Source: Tetracladium setigerum
Lineage: Eukaryota; Ascomycota; Leotiomycetes; Helotiales
Assembly: GCA_031472005.1 (NCBI GenBank)
Contig: PZJY01000011.1
Coordinates: 1,550,001 to 1,614,000, forward strand
DNA: 64,000 nt
Reading direction: 5' to 3'
Positions 1 through 12,480 of the stretch are shown here, in pieces. Position 1 is the stretch's first letter. Each line of letters begins with the position of its first letter. A program made the position numbers and the translations under genes. The notes below the pieces were generated by a model that had not been told where the DNA came from, did not search any database, and saw nothing but the letters and a program-made list of their open reading frames with translations.

Positions 1-300
1 CCACATATTTTACGTTGCTCATGTATCAGTTCCTGTTATCCGTCCAGCGAAAGCTTGTAACACTGGGTTCTGATTTATTATTCTGCTTGTCTATAATGCT
101 TGAATCTGACCTTGTTAGAAGGAACTAAACTTCTACGAACTGTCCAAACACTCCACGTTGCTAGTGTATCAGTTTCTGTTATTCGTTCAGCGAGGGCTTG
201 GAATGCTGAGTTATGTTTGTTATCATTTTGCCTGTCTATACTGTCACTCTTAACTCTGACCTTGCTGGGGGAAACAAGAACCTAAAATTCTGCCACCTAG
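1..300. repeat. Diverged tandem duplication, about 143 bp period
   Basis: Two adjacent copies: the stretch beginning acgttgctcatgtatcag at 12 recurs as acgttgctagtgtatcag at 155, and similarity continues through the 'ctgaccttg' segment of both copies. Many differences are C/T or A/G transitions, for example three C-to-T changes within the 20 bases after 'cagtt'. No coding potential was recognised. From 300 to 1240 I see no supported feature. Confidence 0.6.
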
Positions 301-1240
301 GGTCGAATCTTCTTGGAAAGAAAAGGCATGAATATTTTCGTACTTCCGAGCCACGCGTTGAACTTGTTTCGCTTCAAAGATGTTTGCCTGCTTCGTTGTT
401 TGCTTGCCTCGTCTCGGTTTTTTTGGGGTTTTTTTGCTCTAGCTTTTTGGGGAGGTTTGGCAGAATTCTTCAACGCGAGATATGTTGGTGATAATGATAA
501 TGATATTGATTAAGCTCTGGTTTCACGCATAAGCAACGTACATTATCTTGGGATCCCAGAGATCTGGAGACGTGCTGAGCTCGGGCATTATACTCGGAAT
601 TGTCGTGAGATTGTGCCAAGACGGAAGACAGACCCAAGAAGGCAGTAGGAAGTGGATGGGTGACGTGGGCATTCGTTTGAACATATTCGTGGAATACACT
701 GAACCGTGCAGATGGAAGTAAACAAATCGAACGAGGTAGCAAAGTTCTATTCCCACCACCAAACGCTGGTTGGGACCAGCCATTTTTCTGTCGATGGAGG
801 CTTTGTACTCACATGAAAATTTCAAATTGATGTGTGTACATTTGTTCATAAAATTTTCTCTCCTTCTGTGCGGGTCCTCATTTCCTGTACACATTTCTTT
901 GAATCGAGTTGACAAAATTGTTCTAATTGTTTGAGTTCTAATTGCAGTGGATGTATCTGCGCATTGGCTACACATACTGAAGCGCGAACTTCAAGAGGAA
1001 TCTATAACACAATATTAAAGATATTAAAACAAATTCCTCTCGAAATGAAGAAAAGAAAAGAAAATGCAGTAGCTGTATCAATACGCAATCAAGAAACCGC
1101 TCGCCTCGCTAAAGCCAAAAATTCGAAAAGGATGCTGAGCAATGAAATCTTTCCATGGACCAACAACACCCCATCTCAGAAATACATCAACGCCTCTCTC
1201 CCTTCCACGCAAGAACGGTGTACTCGGTCAATCCATAAAC

Positions 1241-1812
1241 TCAAACAAACTCTTCAGCGCTACGCCTTGCCCCTCTCAAATCCGACAGCTGATGCCCAGA
1301 CTCAACATCTCCACCATTCTTTCCCCGGCTTACATTCTCAACTTCCCTTGCTTTTCCAAGGCCAATATCAAGACCACCTCCATTCGAATTCGCTGTCAAA
1401 GTGGAAGAAAGGTGAATTGCATCCTTCTTCTTCTTCCCTTTCCTCCACAGATCCCTCGTTATTCTCAGTGCTTGTGCGGACGCGATGCCGTCTGCAGCCG
1501 GTGGAGTGATGAATTGGACCTCGCTGCCTTTTTGAGCCGTGAGAACTATCGTGGCGACTTGAATTATTACGTTGGGGAGATAGTAGATGAACTATAGGAT
1601 GATAAAAGAATTTAGTTGGGGTTTTTGGGTGTGGAGATGGGACAGAGAGGTGCTAGAGGAGAGGGACAAATGCTTACGCCGCCGTTGAACATCTCCTGAC
1701 TGATTCTCATGAAGCCGCCTCCTGCTGAAATTCGGTAAAGCTGTGAATCGTAAAGTTAGAATCTCTGGCATGCAAAAGATCATCCATATTCATGAGGACT
1801 CTCACCTTCCAT
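1241..1812 (-). CDS. Small three-exon protein of unknown function (134 aa)
   Basis: Exons are 1812-1806, 1724-1678 and 1591-1241. The first exon is only seven coding bases (ATG GAA G) before GTGAGA. Intron 1 ends TTTCAG; intron 2 runs GTAAGC to CTATAG. Phases match throughout and give a 134-residue frame. Residues 17-38 hold a hydrophobic stretch (FIYYLPNVIIQVATIVL) that could be a membrane segment or a buried beta region; the remainder is polar and lysine/glycine-rich. I do not recognise the family. The C-terminus could be spliced further, since a GT near 1443 and an AG near 1396 exist on this strand. The plus-strand open frames here are probably shadows of this gene. Support is splice logic and protein-like composition only, so confidence is moderate. 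Confidence 0.45.
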
Positions 1813-4800
1813 GTGCAAAGAATGAAACACAAACAATCAAATGAAGCTTGCAATGTAAATACCAAAAACACGTAAGGAGACGATACGCCGAAAAGACAAC
1901 CGGTGTTGTCTGTGAGGTTTGTCGCGTTGGTTTTCAAGGCCTCTGAAAAGGCTAATGTTGGACTTGAAAATCTTAAAACAAATTAGAGATGTCTTTTTAT
2001 TGGCCGAAGAGGGAGATAAGTTACAGAAAAGCCAACATAAAAATGAGTAGAGGCCAATTATCATTGTACAAAGCGCGGACTCTATGATTATGCTTTAGTA
2101 TTTCTTACGCGTATCTTAGTATGTTGGACGGAGGTGGGGTGCTGCTGCCATATTTTACTGTACATACCTGATGAGAAGCAAAGCTTGTGAAGTGAAAATG
2201 GTGAACACTTCTGATATCACGGCAAGTTTGTAAACAGCCAAACAGTAGTTTCCAGTATAAACCGCAAAGAGCCACGAGTTGGTCAGTGTGACGGTGCAGG
2301 AAATGCTTCATGACAAGTCAGCATGTAGGTTTCCGCAACGGAATACCAAAAGCGACCATAGCTTACCGATTAACGATGTAAAGAACAGTGACATAATTGA
2401 ATCGTCGCTTAAAGATGAATTGTAAGTCTCGCGGGAGGGATATTATCATACTGTAAAAGAATATCAGACCATGAAGAATTGATTTGATATGGAAGGAATG
2501 GAGTAATATAAAGGACGTACTCCCAATAATATCCACCTCTGAGTCAGATACGCATTAGTATATGCTGTCAGTCAAGAACCAAGGGAAACACGTACAATAC
2601 TATCGAAGTAAATAGTTGAAAATACCACGTCGAGTTAACATCGTGTTGAGAAGCCAACAGCTCATAGCCCCAGGGAGGTTCAAAATTATTTGTGTCCACA
2701 ATTGAGGAAACCATACTTTCTTCCAATTTTCGCATTCTAACTTCTCAAAATCTGTAGCCCCGCGCAGGCGGAAACCGCCCCGTCTTATATGTCCCCATAC
2801 TCTCTCCATCCCACCGGTTCCCCTCAATCACACTCTTGGTAAACACTCCCGGAACAGTGGAAGTTAAAGTTGTGCCACGAAGTGACGAAAATGAGCGTCG
2901 AGTGTGCCATAAGAGTGCAAAGGATGGTTTCTGTCACATATTCCCCTCCTCATATAATGTGATGAAGTTTAATGCTCTGTGATTGCGCCTGCACTGCCTA
3001 TTTCATCCGCGGGCGAGAAATGGTGGACGGTCTCGAGACTGTCCAATCTCTTTGCTGGTGTTGTCTCTCGCTTAAGCATAAGCACGGGCTGTTGACCACC
3101 ACAACCTACCAAACAGGCAGGACTTGTGAATTTCTATCCAACTTGGGATGTTTCTTCAACTCTAATTGTCTTGCATTAGATATCACCAGCGGCTGATTTG
3201 CTTGCATTATTGTTTCTCGTTCCTCGTTCCCAAGTTTTCTTCGCCGCTTCCCGAGGTCAAACTCAAGTTGTGAGGGTTTGGGTTGTCTATCACTTTCAGC
3301 TTGGGAGATCTAGATCCTGCATCGCCAGAATAAACAAAGAATAGTATTTTCTGCCGCGGAAATATTGTTACGATCTTCCATCTTCGCCCTTGCTTCAATC
3401 CAATTTTCGTCTCCCTTGTCTGCTCGCGACTGTATACTATTTGAGAAGTTCAGTTCATATTCACATGCCAAGGAAGGCCAATTTTCTCCACGTTCAGCCG
3501 CAGGTAAATCCCCAGATCAACAGTCCGTGCCGAACTTGGCTGAATACGCCAATCTCTCGGGTTCGGTCTTTTGACCCCAAGTACCGAATGGAATTACCTA
3601 AGGATACAAGGAACTAAGGAGTCTCGTTCATTTTACCCCTTGGGAAAACTTCTTACGTCTATATTGTGGATTCATAAAGTCGAGTTGGATAGATGGAACA
3701 CTTCTATCCCATTTCATGCTTTCCATATCACTGGTGCTTCATCCATCCTGTTTAAGCCCCATGGGAGCCAAATATCACAAGAATTCAGTTTCGTTGCAGT
3801 ATCAAGGTACTTATCAAACCAACAAATTGGTCATTAGAGTCACACGCATCGAAAACCAACGACGATTGGGTTTCTTTTCTAGACAAAGTCATCGGATGTA
3901 TTCTCACAAAGTTCAGCCGAAGCACGTCTCTTCCCCCAAAAGCACATCAGCCAAAGATGAAACAATGCCAGCTAAGTCTCTTAGCGGTCCTAGTTGATCC
4001 CGAGATGTCGGGTTGACGTCGTAACGAACCGTTTGGCGAAATGGTTCGCAGGCCGCCAGTGAAGAAACGGAATAGTAATCGTCGGTTTCCGCTGCCATTA
4101 ACACCGTGCCTCATGAACATTGCCTCAATCCAGCATGGATTAATGTCCTGGTTGAAACTAGTCGATGAACATTTGGTGCGACGGAAATAAGTAGAGTTCG
4201 ATGTCTTCGCTTACTTTACAATGGTTGTTTTCTTGTTCTCGGCTCAATATGCCGAGAAGAAGGGTCAGAACTCGTTGCGTGAAGTCAAGATTCTTCGAGT
4301 CTTAAGGCTTCATCCTTGGAAGAGAGCATGAGAAAGCTTGTATTCTTCACCTTCCTTCATAATCCATCTCAAAATCATGCAAGATGTACAAGATAAAATC
4401 GGTTTGCATTATGCCGCATGTGAGTACATCTCTAGACGGACGCAAATATATAACAGTATGCTCAGGTCTAGATCTGTATCAGGTTAGATTTGAGATATTC
4501 TTGTCACTATGATAGAACCTGCCGCCACGTTGTGGCCCTTCAGCACAGCCTCCACCGCGACTTCCAGACGACGCAAAACCCGATGACTTCCAAACGCGCA
4601 AAAGCCGATGACAGCTTGATCCCAAAATAGGAAAAAATAACCCACAATTTCACCGTCATTGACTCCACCAACGGTTAGTCTAGAATTATCTGGATGCCAA
4701 GACTACACCACAGTTGAAGTGTTGACCACTTCGGTAAGCATTGGGAACTTGTTTTACTTTAACTACATACCGAGACAAGAGTAGACAATTTGATTTACAG

Positions 4801-5707
4801 ATATTTTACTTGCCAAAGTTATTGTAAAAGATGTGCACATCTCTTCACATGCGTTGATTGGGTGCATCCCATCAATTTGGATACTTGCTTGTAAACGGAA
4901 AACGACTTAATTAATCTAATAATCATCCAAAGCCCTTCGTTTTGCCATAAAGTTTCAAATTCAGCAAACAACCATAATAGAAGAGATTTCGCACACACCT
5001 GCCATTCGTAACGTCGGAAATTGGCAAGTTCTCGACTCAACTTTTGTGCTCAATCCTCAAACTTGCAAGTTATCACGAAGATCAAGGAGCCCAAATTTAA
5101 GTATTGTTCATCTAACAACTTGTTGTTGCTCACAGTTGAACTGGGTTTGACTCTGAAGTAATACCCAGAAGTATCAACTTCCCTTTTTGTTTGGCAATTC
5201 CAAGTCCGAAAGATCATCATCGGATTCTTTTCGACATAAACTTCCAAACATATAAACAACTTGATATCTTAGGCATTAATTTTTCGTCCAAAAAACTAAC
5301 CTAAATCAATTTAAACATCAATAAATTAGAAAATATCAAAAATAACCTCCGTCTCTGCAGACCGCTGAAATCTGGACCCCTACCAAAGACGGGACTTCAT
5401 CCTTGACTACCTTCGAATTACAGCCAACTGTATCAAATGCGTACATCCAAACCGAAATTAGTATAGGCTAAAAGTTATCTTATATGAAAATACCATCATT
5501 TCAGAAAATGGAAATAACTCTAGTCCCCCCAACACTACAAATTTCAACAAGATACTACAATGTCACACGATCTCAAAAAAAAAAAAAAAAATCAACCCTC
5601 AAGCCTAAAGACGGCCATGCAGTCTCAGTCTCAGATTCAAGTACATGCCGATATCGCTAGGAAAGAGACCAGGTCATGTCAATCTGCAAGGCCGGCAATT
5701 AGCTTTC

Positions 5708-5755
5708 AAGCAACCCTCCAAGCGACCCTCAAGCGACCTCCAAGCGACCTCCAAG
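5708..5755. repeat. 11-bp minisatellite
   Basis: About four tandem copies of a unit close to caagcgacctc. It lies in non-coding sequence. Confidence 0.7.
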
Positions 5756-6709
5756 GATAAATGGGAAACGTCCCGCCCCCTGTATTTGAAAGTAGGTATT
5801 AGAAACATGCCAGAAGCACAGAACAGGAGAGAATATCCACAAATATGTACTGCATATCAGATTATCCACAGCAGCAGAAAAAAAGTCGGATGAACCGTTG
5901 AGTTCCGATCCTTGACTTTCTACTTTTCACCGTGCATGAAAGCATATTCTTTGATTGGGAAGAACATATTGTATCATCTAGTAAATGCAATAGAAAATAC
6001 CAAAAAAAACAACAGGCAACTGTGTAAATATCCTGAGTACTTGCAAACATAACAGAGAACCCGCCGTCAGGGTAACATGCATACAGAAAATCAAATATCT
6101 AGTACCAGACGAACCATTCAAGTCTACATGGAATACTCTCTTCTCCCTCGGACGCTCCAAACCAGGTACTATACTATACAATACAATACCTGCATTAACC
6201 TAGTTACTGTACGACATAGCAAGCCCATTGTTCTGACATGCATCTGCATCCTCATCTGCATTTGCCCCATCCACCCCCCTTGCACAAGACCACCTAAGAC
6301 CGCCTCGCACAAGACCACATACATTACTTTTCTAGATTGAGGAAGTATGGGAAACAAGCCGTCTTCTCATGCATATATCGTACAGTAAGAATATGTCAAA
6401 ATGCATAACATACATGATTGAGAAAAATCATGGTTAAGTGAGTTCGAGATGGGTACCATGCCTGTTTCGCTGCATATTTGACTTTTGCAGCTTCCGGATT
6501 AAAACCTGTCAATCTGTCAACTATCGTAGTTTGTAATCAACTGTGCATAGATATCTAGCATTTAAGAGAGTTTAAAAAATTCTTCAATACACACAAGAAA
6601 AGTACAAGCTTGCCTCAGTAGACATGGGGAGAAGTTTTAAGTAGTACAGTACAGCAATGAACACCGAGTAGCACCGCAAAACTTTGATTCTTGGTCTGTA
6701 CGACATTAC

Positions 6710-7155
6710 CAAAGTCTTCGCTTTCACTCATTCATCACGCACCCATCCACCCCTCCCTTTCTCTCCCAGAAACCCCTCCCTTCCTATTTCCCTTGCTCAA
6801 ACCCTACCCTATTCCATCCTACACCAACCTTACCTACCCTCTCTCCTTCCCTGACCTACCATACGCTACCCTGCTCTGCTCTACCCATGTCCTCCCTACC
6901 TTGCCTATGCCCTGCCTTGCCCATGCCATGCATAGGTAGCTACCTCTTATACCCATGCACTCACCCACTCACTCATTCCATCCAGCATGTGAAATTCCCC
7001 TTCTCCTCCTTCTCCCAACTCTGGTGAAAGCCCTGTACATCTCAATAATAATTTCTTCACCTTTCCCCCCTCTCTCCAAAGACTCCAGGCTCAACAAAAC
7101 TTGTCAAAACCCCCAACTCCAAATACATCTACCCTTCTCTCTTTCATGTCTCTCA
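6710..7155 (+). other. C/T-rich, G-poor tract
   Basis: The plus strand is almost purine-free for over 200 bases, with many ccct, ctacc and cccatg blocks. Long pyrimidine tracts are common just upstream of transcription starts in ascomycetes, but no gene could be assembled downstream. A short start (MSLKKRNK, then GTAAAA) at 7147 is too little to call. Confidence 0.5.
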
Positions 7156-8051
7156 AAAAGCGCAACAAGGTAAAAAATAAACTAATCGAACGGAAAACAA
7201 TCGAAAAAGTAAAAATCTCGCTGCCCACCTCACCTAAATCGTAGCACAACGCTCGCTGCAAGCTATGCAGAATAGATGATGGACTTCCTGGAGGGAAGAA
7301 AGCAACAAACATACTTCACAGTAAATTAAGTGGGACTGTGGTGAGAGCTACCGAACCGTGAGAAGCCAAAATCTTGATATTTAAAATAGAATATGTAGGA
7401 TGGTGTGAGGGGAGTGGAAGATGATTGATGCTAGCTTCGAGAAGCATGAGAATCAGCCAGTCAGAAGATAAAAAACACAAGAAAGAAGCTGAAATACCTA
7501 TCGGTTGAGTGTTTGCTGTCCTGGAATGAACAGACAATGAAATATTCTTGCTTGCTTGAATGGGATGGGTAGGAAGGAGTAGGGGGGAGAAGAAGAAGAA
7601 GAGATAATCCGTATGCATACTTTGACCGTATATTTTTTCATCTTCCATTTCCTTTTTTTGAGATCTTGACGAAAACGAAATCTTCATTTCCCAAATCAAT
7701 CACCAAGGCACACATGAAGTATGAAAGGGAGAGTAGGAGGTGGTAGTATGCTTGAACGAAGGGAATTCATGCTTGCTTTCAATTGTGCTGCACAACGCTC
7801 TAAAGAAATCCTCCTTCGACAACAAACACACCCAATGTATGCCCTTCCATCCACACCCACACACACCATACACAACGACAACCATCAATCCATCCTTACC
7901 AAACCTGATAAGCCCTTCCTAGCTAGTCAGAAATCCCACCAGGAATGCCATCCCATCCCATTTCCCTATTCCACCCTCGAATATTGAGATTTCTATCTCC
8001 ATATATGTTTGTTGAATGGGGGTTATGGATGGTACAGATATATCTATGTAT

Positions 8052-9080
8052 CTATGCCAAACCCTTGCTGATCTTGTTGAGAACAGAGTCATATTCGATG
8101 TCGTCTTCGTCGTTGGCCTGGAACTCGGCCGCGATGCCGTTCAGGGCGCGCTTGAGGGCATCTTTGGAGGAGGCGTAGATCATCTTGGGCTGTGTGTTGG
8201 AGAAAACGATTTAGTGATGATCACTTTGGGAAGAGCGGGGTCAAGTCGCAGGGGAGATTTGTTCGGGTTGAGAGGCTTACCTGAATGCCGGCATCATCTG
8301 GAGACCATGCGATGAAGGTGATCTTGTTTCTGTGCCATGTCAGAATCATGATATTTTAAAGGCGGGCCGTGGAATAAATATACCTGGTACCATCTCCGGA
8401 AGCCAACTCGTACTGGAAGTCGTAGATAGCATATCTTGGACCCTTGCCAACCTTTCCCTGTGCGTGTATCAGCATATAGACCATAATGCAGAGCCAAGCC
8501 AAAAACCACGTCTCCAACGTTGAGATTTTGCGATAGCTAAGACCTTGGGATGGGAGAAACCTACGGCCTTGTTCTTGCTCTGGGCGTTAATGAGCTTCTC
8601 ACGGAAGACTTCCCAGTCACCATTCTCGCTGGCCTCCTCAATTACAATCTGCCTGTAATCATCTGTGAGCTTGTAGATGATGTACTTGATCTTTTTGCTG
8701 AGCTTCAGCTCGTTGAATTTCTCGACGCATTCGTTTGCGATTGAAACCCTGTCATTTTGTGTGATGTTAGCTACATCCCCGCACTTCTATGAAATCGAAA
8801 TATCTCGTCGTTGGGCCCGTCTTAGCAAGAACTACGACTGGTGTGCAATTATAGGGATCGCGAGTATAGAGCTGGGCAGATATCCTGGCAGCAGGTATGA
8901 TGCGAGCGCCAGTTTGGTCTAGCGCTAGGAGGGGAAGGTATCTCGTGTGGAGAGCTGGTCTTCGTCCGGATTCCAAGGAAGAAGACAAAAATATCGTAAC
9001 GTACCCTGATTGAGACTGTAGAAATCATTATGATCAGCGAATGCCACAGCGTCGTCTCGGTCAAAAGAAGAACTTACCAT
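8052..9080 (-). CDS. cof1: Cofilin / ADF actin-severing protein (152 aa)
   Basis: Cofilin binds and severs actin filaments in the cytoplasm and drives cortical actin turnover. Six exons: 9080-9078, 9015-9005, 8748-8565, 8457-8384, 8329-8281 and 8189-8052. All junctions are GT-AG and all phases agree, giving 152 residues, normal for a fungal cofilin. The N-terminus reads M-SQSGVSIANECVEKFNELK, with the Ser just after Met that is the usual inhibitory phosphosite in the family. The ADF fold follows (KYIIYKLTDDYRQIV, then GPRYAIYDFQYE), and the actin-binding long helix appears as SSKDALKRALNG near residues 112-123. Exon 1 contains only the start codon and exon 2 only 11 bases, so the N-terminus is easy to miss. 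It is transcribed in the same direction as hsp60, which lies upstream. Confidence 0.96.
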
Positions 9081-9773
9081 GATGTTGATGGATGGATGTT
9101 GTGCGATTCTCAGGCTGCAATCTGTTACGGTTCTCGTCAGCCATCAGCTTCTGCCACTGTCCCGAGCATCTTTGGCGAGCTTCTTAATTTGTAGTGGTGC
9201 TCGCGGATGGATTAGAAACATACCCTACTTGTTATGAGAGTTGTAGAGGGTTTGTGGTGAGGTTGCAGAAGTTTGGGAGAGGTTGGAAGTGGGTAGTGGG
9301 GTGCTTAAAGGTCGCTCAGCTTGTTGTTCTCCAAATGTAGTGGGGGTTCACGTGATTTTAGAGACAGGGGCTCATCGGCGCTCAGAAATCAATGGCAGGC
9401 AGGCAGAACAATTGTTTTAGTGATACCTAATGGTGAATATCTCTCGGATACAAGGCAGCGAAATATGTAGTTACATTGAGTGGCAAAGGACACGAATCAC
9501 ACTCTCGAGGCACCAGGTAATCTAAACTTTGAAGTGTTTTTGCATTATTATTTTACAAGTTCGACCCCCTATTCATTCTAGTAAAATCATCAATTCGCTC
9601 CGCAATGCCAAATATAAGACAACAGGATGAAGAGGATTGAGTGGGGAGGTGTTATACAGCGTGATTTTGTAAAAGAACAACGGTGAACATTTCATCAGAT
9701 GCTAAAGAGCAACGGTGACGGAAATGGCAGGCCGTGGCGGGTATTATATCGTACATTTATCCATGTGGTTTCC
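9081..9773. other. Intergenic, cofilin promoter and hsp60 3' region
   Basis: No coding signal seen. Because both flanking genes are on the minus strand, this must hold the cofilin promoter/5' UTR and the hsp60 terminator. Confidence 0.6.
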
Positions 9774-11183
9774 TCACATCATTCCTCCCATTCCTGTATG
9801 TTGTTAGTGTTTGACATAAATATTTCACGCCGGGCTACTCACCTCCCATGCCACCCATTCCTCCGGGACCAGCTGGTGGACCCTTCTCCTCTGGTGCCTC
9901 GACAATTGCGACCTCAGTAGTACCCAGTAACGAGGCAACACCGCTGGCATCGACCAAAGATGTGCGAACAACCTTGAAAGGATCTACGATACCCGCTGCG
10001 ATCATGTCAACGTACTCGCCCTTGGCGCTATCGTATCCCTTGTTGAAGTCAGATCCGAAGTCATCCATCAACTTGCCAACAACGACTGATCCCTCAGCGC
10101 CAGCGTTCTCGACAATCATGCGTGCAGGCTTGGTAATGGCGCTCTTGATGATGCTGATACCGAGCTGTTGATCGAAGTTGGCATACTTGACGTTATTAAG
10201 CGCTTGTCCTGCAGCCTTGATGAGAGCAGTTCCACCACCTGGGAGAATACCCTCCTCAACAGCGGCACGGGTGGCGTTCAAAGCATCGACAAAGCGATCC
10301 TTCTTCTCACCAACCTCAACCTCAGATGAACCACCAACCTTGATGACCGCGACACCTCCAGAGAGCTTGGCAAGACGCTCCTGGAGCTTTTCCTTCTCGT
10401 AGTCGGATGTAGTTGGGTCGTTCATGACACCGCGGATTTGCTCACATCGTTGAGTGATTGCATCCTTGCTACCGTCTCCGTTTAGAATGATGGTATCCTC
10501 CTTGGTAATGGTAATTGAGCCAGTGGAACCGAACATATCTGGGGTAGCCTTCTCGAGCTTGACGTCAAGTTCATCAGTGAAGACGGTGGCGTTCGTGAGA
10601 ATACCGAGATCACCAAGGATTGACTTGCGGTTGTCACCGAAACCTGGTGCCTTGATGGCAGCAACTTGTAGTTGGCCTCGGAGCTTGTTAAGAATGCAGA
10701 CGGCGAGAGCCTCGCCATCGATGTCCTCAGCGATGATAACCAAAGGTCTGCGGAGTTGGGTGGAGGCCTCGAGTGCTGGGATGATATCCTGGACGGAAGA
10801 AATCTTCTTCTCGGAAAGAAGGATCAATGGCTTCTCAAATTCGACTTTTTGTGACTTGGGATCGGTGATGAAGTATGGGGAAACGAATCCACGGTCGAAT
10901 CGCATTCCCTCGGTAACCTCGAGCTCATCTACCATGGTCTTTCCCTCCTTGACGGTGATCACACCCTCCTTGCCGACCTTCTCCATAGCACTTGCGATTA
11001 GTTTTCCAATGTGAGTATCGCCGTTAGCAGAGATGGTGGCAACTTGGGCGACCTCCTCGCTGGTGGTAATATCACGCTTGTTCTTTTGTAGGAATTCGAC
11101 GACGGCATCGACGGCCGCTTGGGTACCTCTGCGGAGATCCATTGGGTTGCATCCGGCAGCTACGTTCTTGACGGTCTCAGAGA

Positions 11184-11214
<31 letters not shown>

Positions 11215-11727
11215 AGTTCCATCACCGGCGGTCTCGTTGGTCTTAGATGCTACATCTTGGATGAGTCGGGCACCGAGGTTCTCGAACTTGTCCTTCAATG
11301 TGATGGCTCTTGCGACACTAACACCATCTAAATATATTTCGTTAGTCCAGCTGGTCTTTGCGAGAAGAGCCATGTCCACCCACCCTTTGTGATTTTTGGA
11401 GAGCCGTATGAGGATTCGATGAGAACATTTCGTCCCTTTGGTCCCAATGTTGTGGCGACGGCCTTTGCCAAAGTCTCGACACCGGCAAGGAGAGAGGCGC
11501 GAGCTTCAACTCCAAATTTGAGGTCCTGTAAACAGGGGCCATTAGCATCAACACAGTGATGAGAAAGTGCTTGCAGTTCGCCCAATGGCTCCTGTGGCAT
11601 CAAATCCACGTACCTTGTGTGCGAATCTCAATTGCTGAGCACCATATCCACCGGCAGTAACAGAGCGAAGCTTGCCTGTTGATGATCGTCCCAAGACCGA
11701 GGTCCTCGAAGCCAAAGCTCGTTGCAT
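9774..11727 (-). CDS. hsp60: Mitochondrial chaperonin Hsp60 (586 aa)
   Basis: Group I chaperonin of the mitochondrial matrix, folding imported proteins with Hsp10. Exons: 11727-11614, 11525-11384, 11327-9843 and 9793-9774; phases agree and give 586 residues, the family norm. The first exon encodes an Arg/Ser-rich presequence (MQRALASRTSVLGRSS...). Then come the apical and equatorial signatures: DLKFGVEARASLLAGVE, ATTLGPKGRNV, DGTTTATVLARAI and AAVEEGILPGGGTAL. A 49-nt intron (GTGAGT...CAG) lies inside the C-terminal Gly-Gly-Met tail; the last 20-base exon completes GGMGGMM. Reading through this intron would instead end at GGMGGE. I expect heat-shock control, but found no clean heat-shock element upstream. 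Confidence 0.97.
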
Positions 11728-12480
11728 TGTGAAGAAAGGGGGTTGAAGAAACGCTGGATATAATAGAATAGGTACAACTACAGAGAAAGAATGAGGATGG
11801 GTTGAAAGATGTGTTGAGAGTTGTGGAGAGATGTGAAGATGGAAGGGAGAGAGAAGTGTTAAAAGGGGAGCGAGGGAGCAAAGAATTTCGAGGTCTTTTG
11901 AAAATGCCAAAATATTGTTTCCGGGGTTTCATGGAAGCTCGGAGAAATCACAGCTTGGTTGGTGCATCACCCACCAATCGGTTAATAGTAATTCCGAACC
12001 CGAGCTTTATGCTGACCAATTCCCATTGCCGTTCCTCAGTCCCTGCAACGTCAAATATTCACAGAAGCATTACAGAAATATCTAAAAGGGCGTCTAATTC
12101 CAGTAGAGTTCCGTGCGATTGTTGTAACTGCTCTGCAATTTGTTTTATGTCCTTTTCTTTGCATTGTAATAATCCTTCTATAGAAAGCATGCAAACAACA
12201 TTGTACGGGATCGCTTGGCCCCCTCCAGAACCACCATGCATGAACGACCCAATTTCATCCTCATAACTCAACCTTCTTTTCTAAAGCGGCTGCGTGTAGT
12301 ATTTTGCGGAATGGAATGCTTTGCGTCTTTGACTGTATGAAGGCAGCCGGAAGAAAAGGATGCCTATTTCTATGATCTTTCTCATACGATTGATCCGACG
12401 TCTCGAAACCGAGTCCTTCACCTCCAGCAAGCACCTTCAAACTTCCTCGATTCAGAGGCCTCCCGCAGAGAAATTCCTTC
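11728..12480. other. Intergenic between hsp60 and F-box gene
   Basis: Contains the hsp60 promoter/5' UTR next to the ATG and the 3' region of the F-box gene. A 70-codon minus-strand frame at 12059-12271 looks mildly protein-like but has no start context, splice partner or recognised domain. Confidence 0.5.

Larger units (their letters stand above)
1813..8051. other. Gene-poor stretch
   Basis: Only short, overlapping open frames with no recognisable domain and no convincing splice chain. Within it are an 11-bp minisatellite near 5.7 kb, an A16 run at 5576-5591 and a strongly C/T-rich block at 6.7-7.2 kb, each listed separately. The left part should hold the promoter of the 134-aa gene, and the right end the 3' region of cofilin. 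Confidence 0.5.

Noticed and set aside
931..1597. Plus-strand frames of 192 and 151 codons
   Set aside because: They overlap the spliced minus-strand 134-aa gene, have Ser/His/Gln-rich shadow-like composition and no domain.
9848..11392. Long plus-strand open frames (up to 186 codons)
   Set aside because: Antisense shadows of hsp60 coding sequence.
12059..12271. 70-codon minus-strand frame
   Set aside because: Mildly protein-like but no start context, neighbouring exon or family; likely within the F-box gene 3' region.
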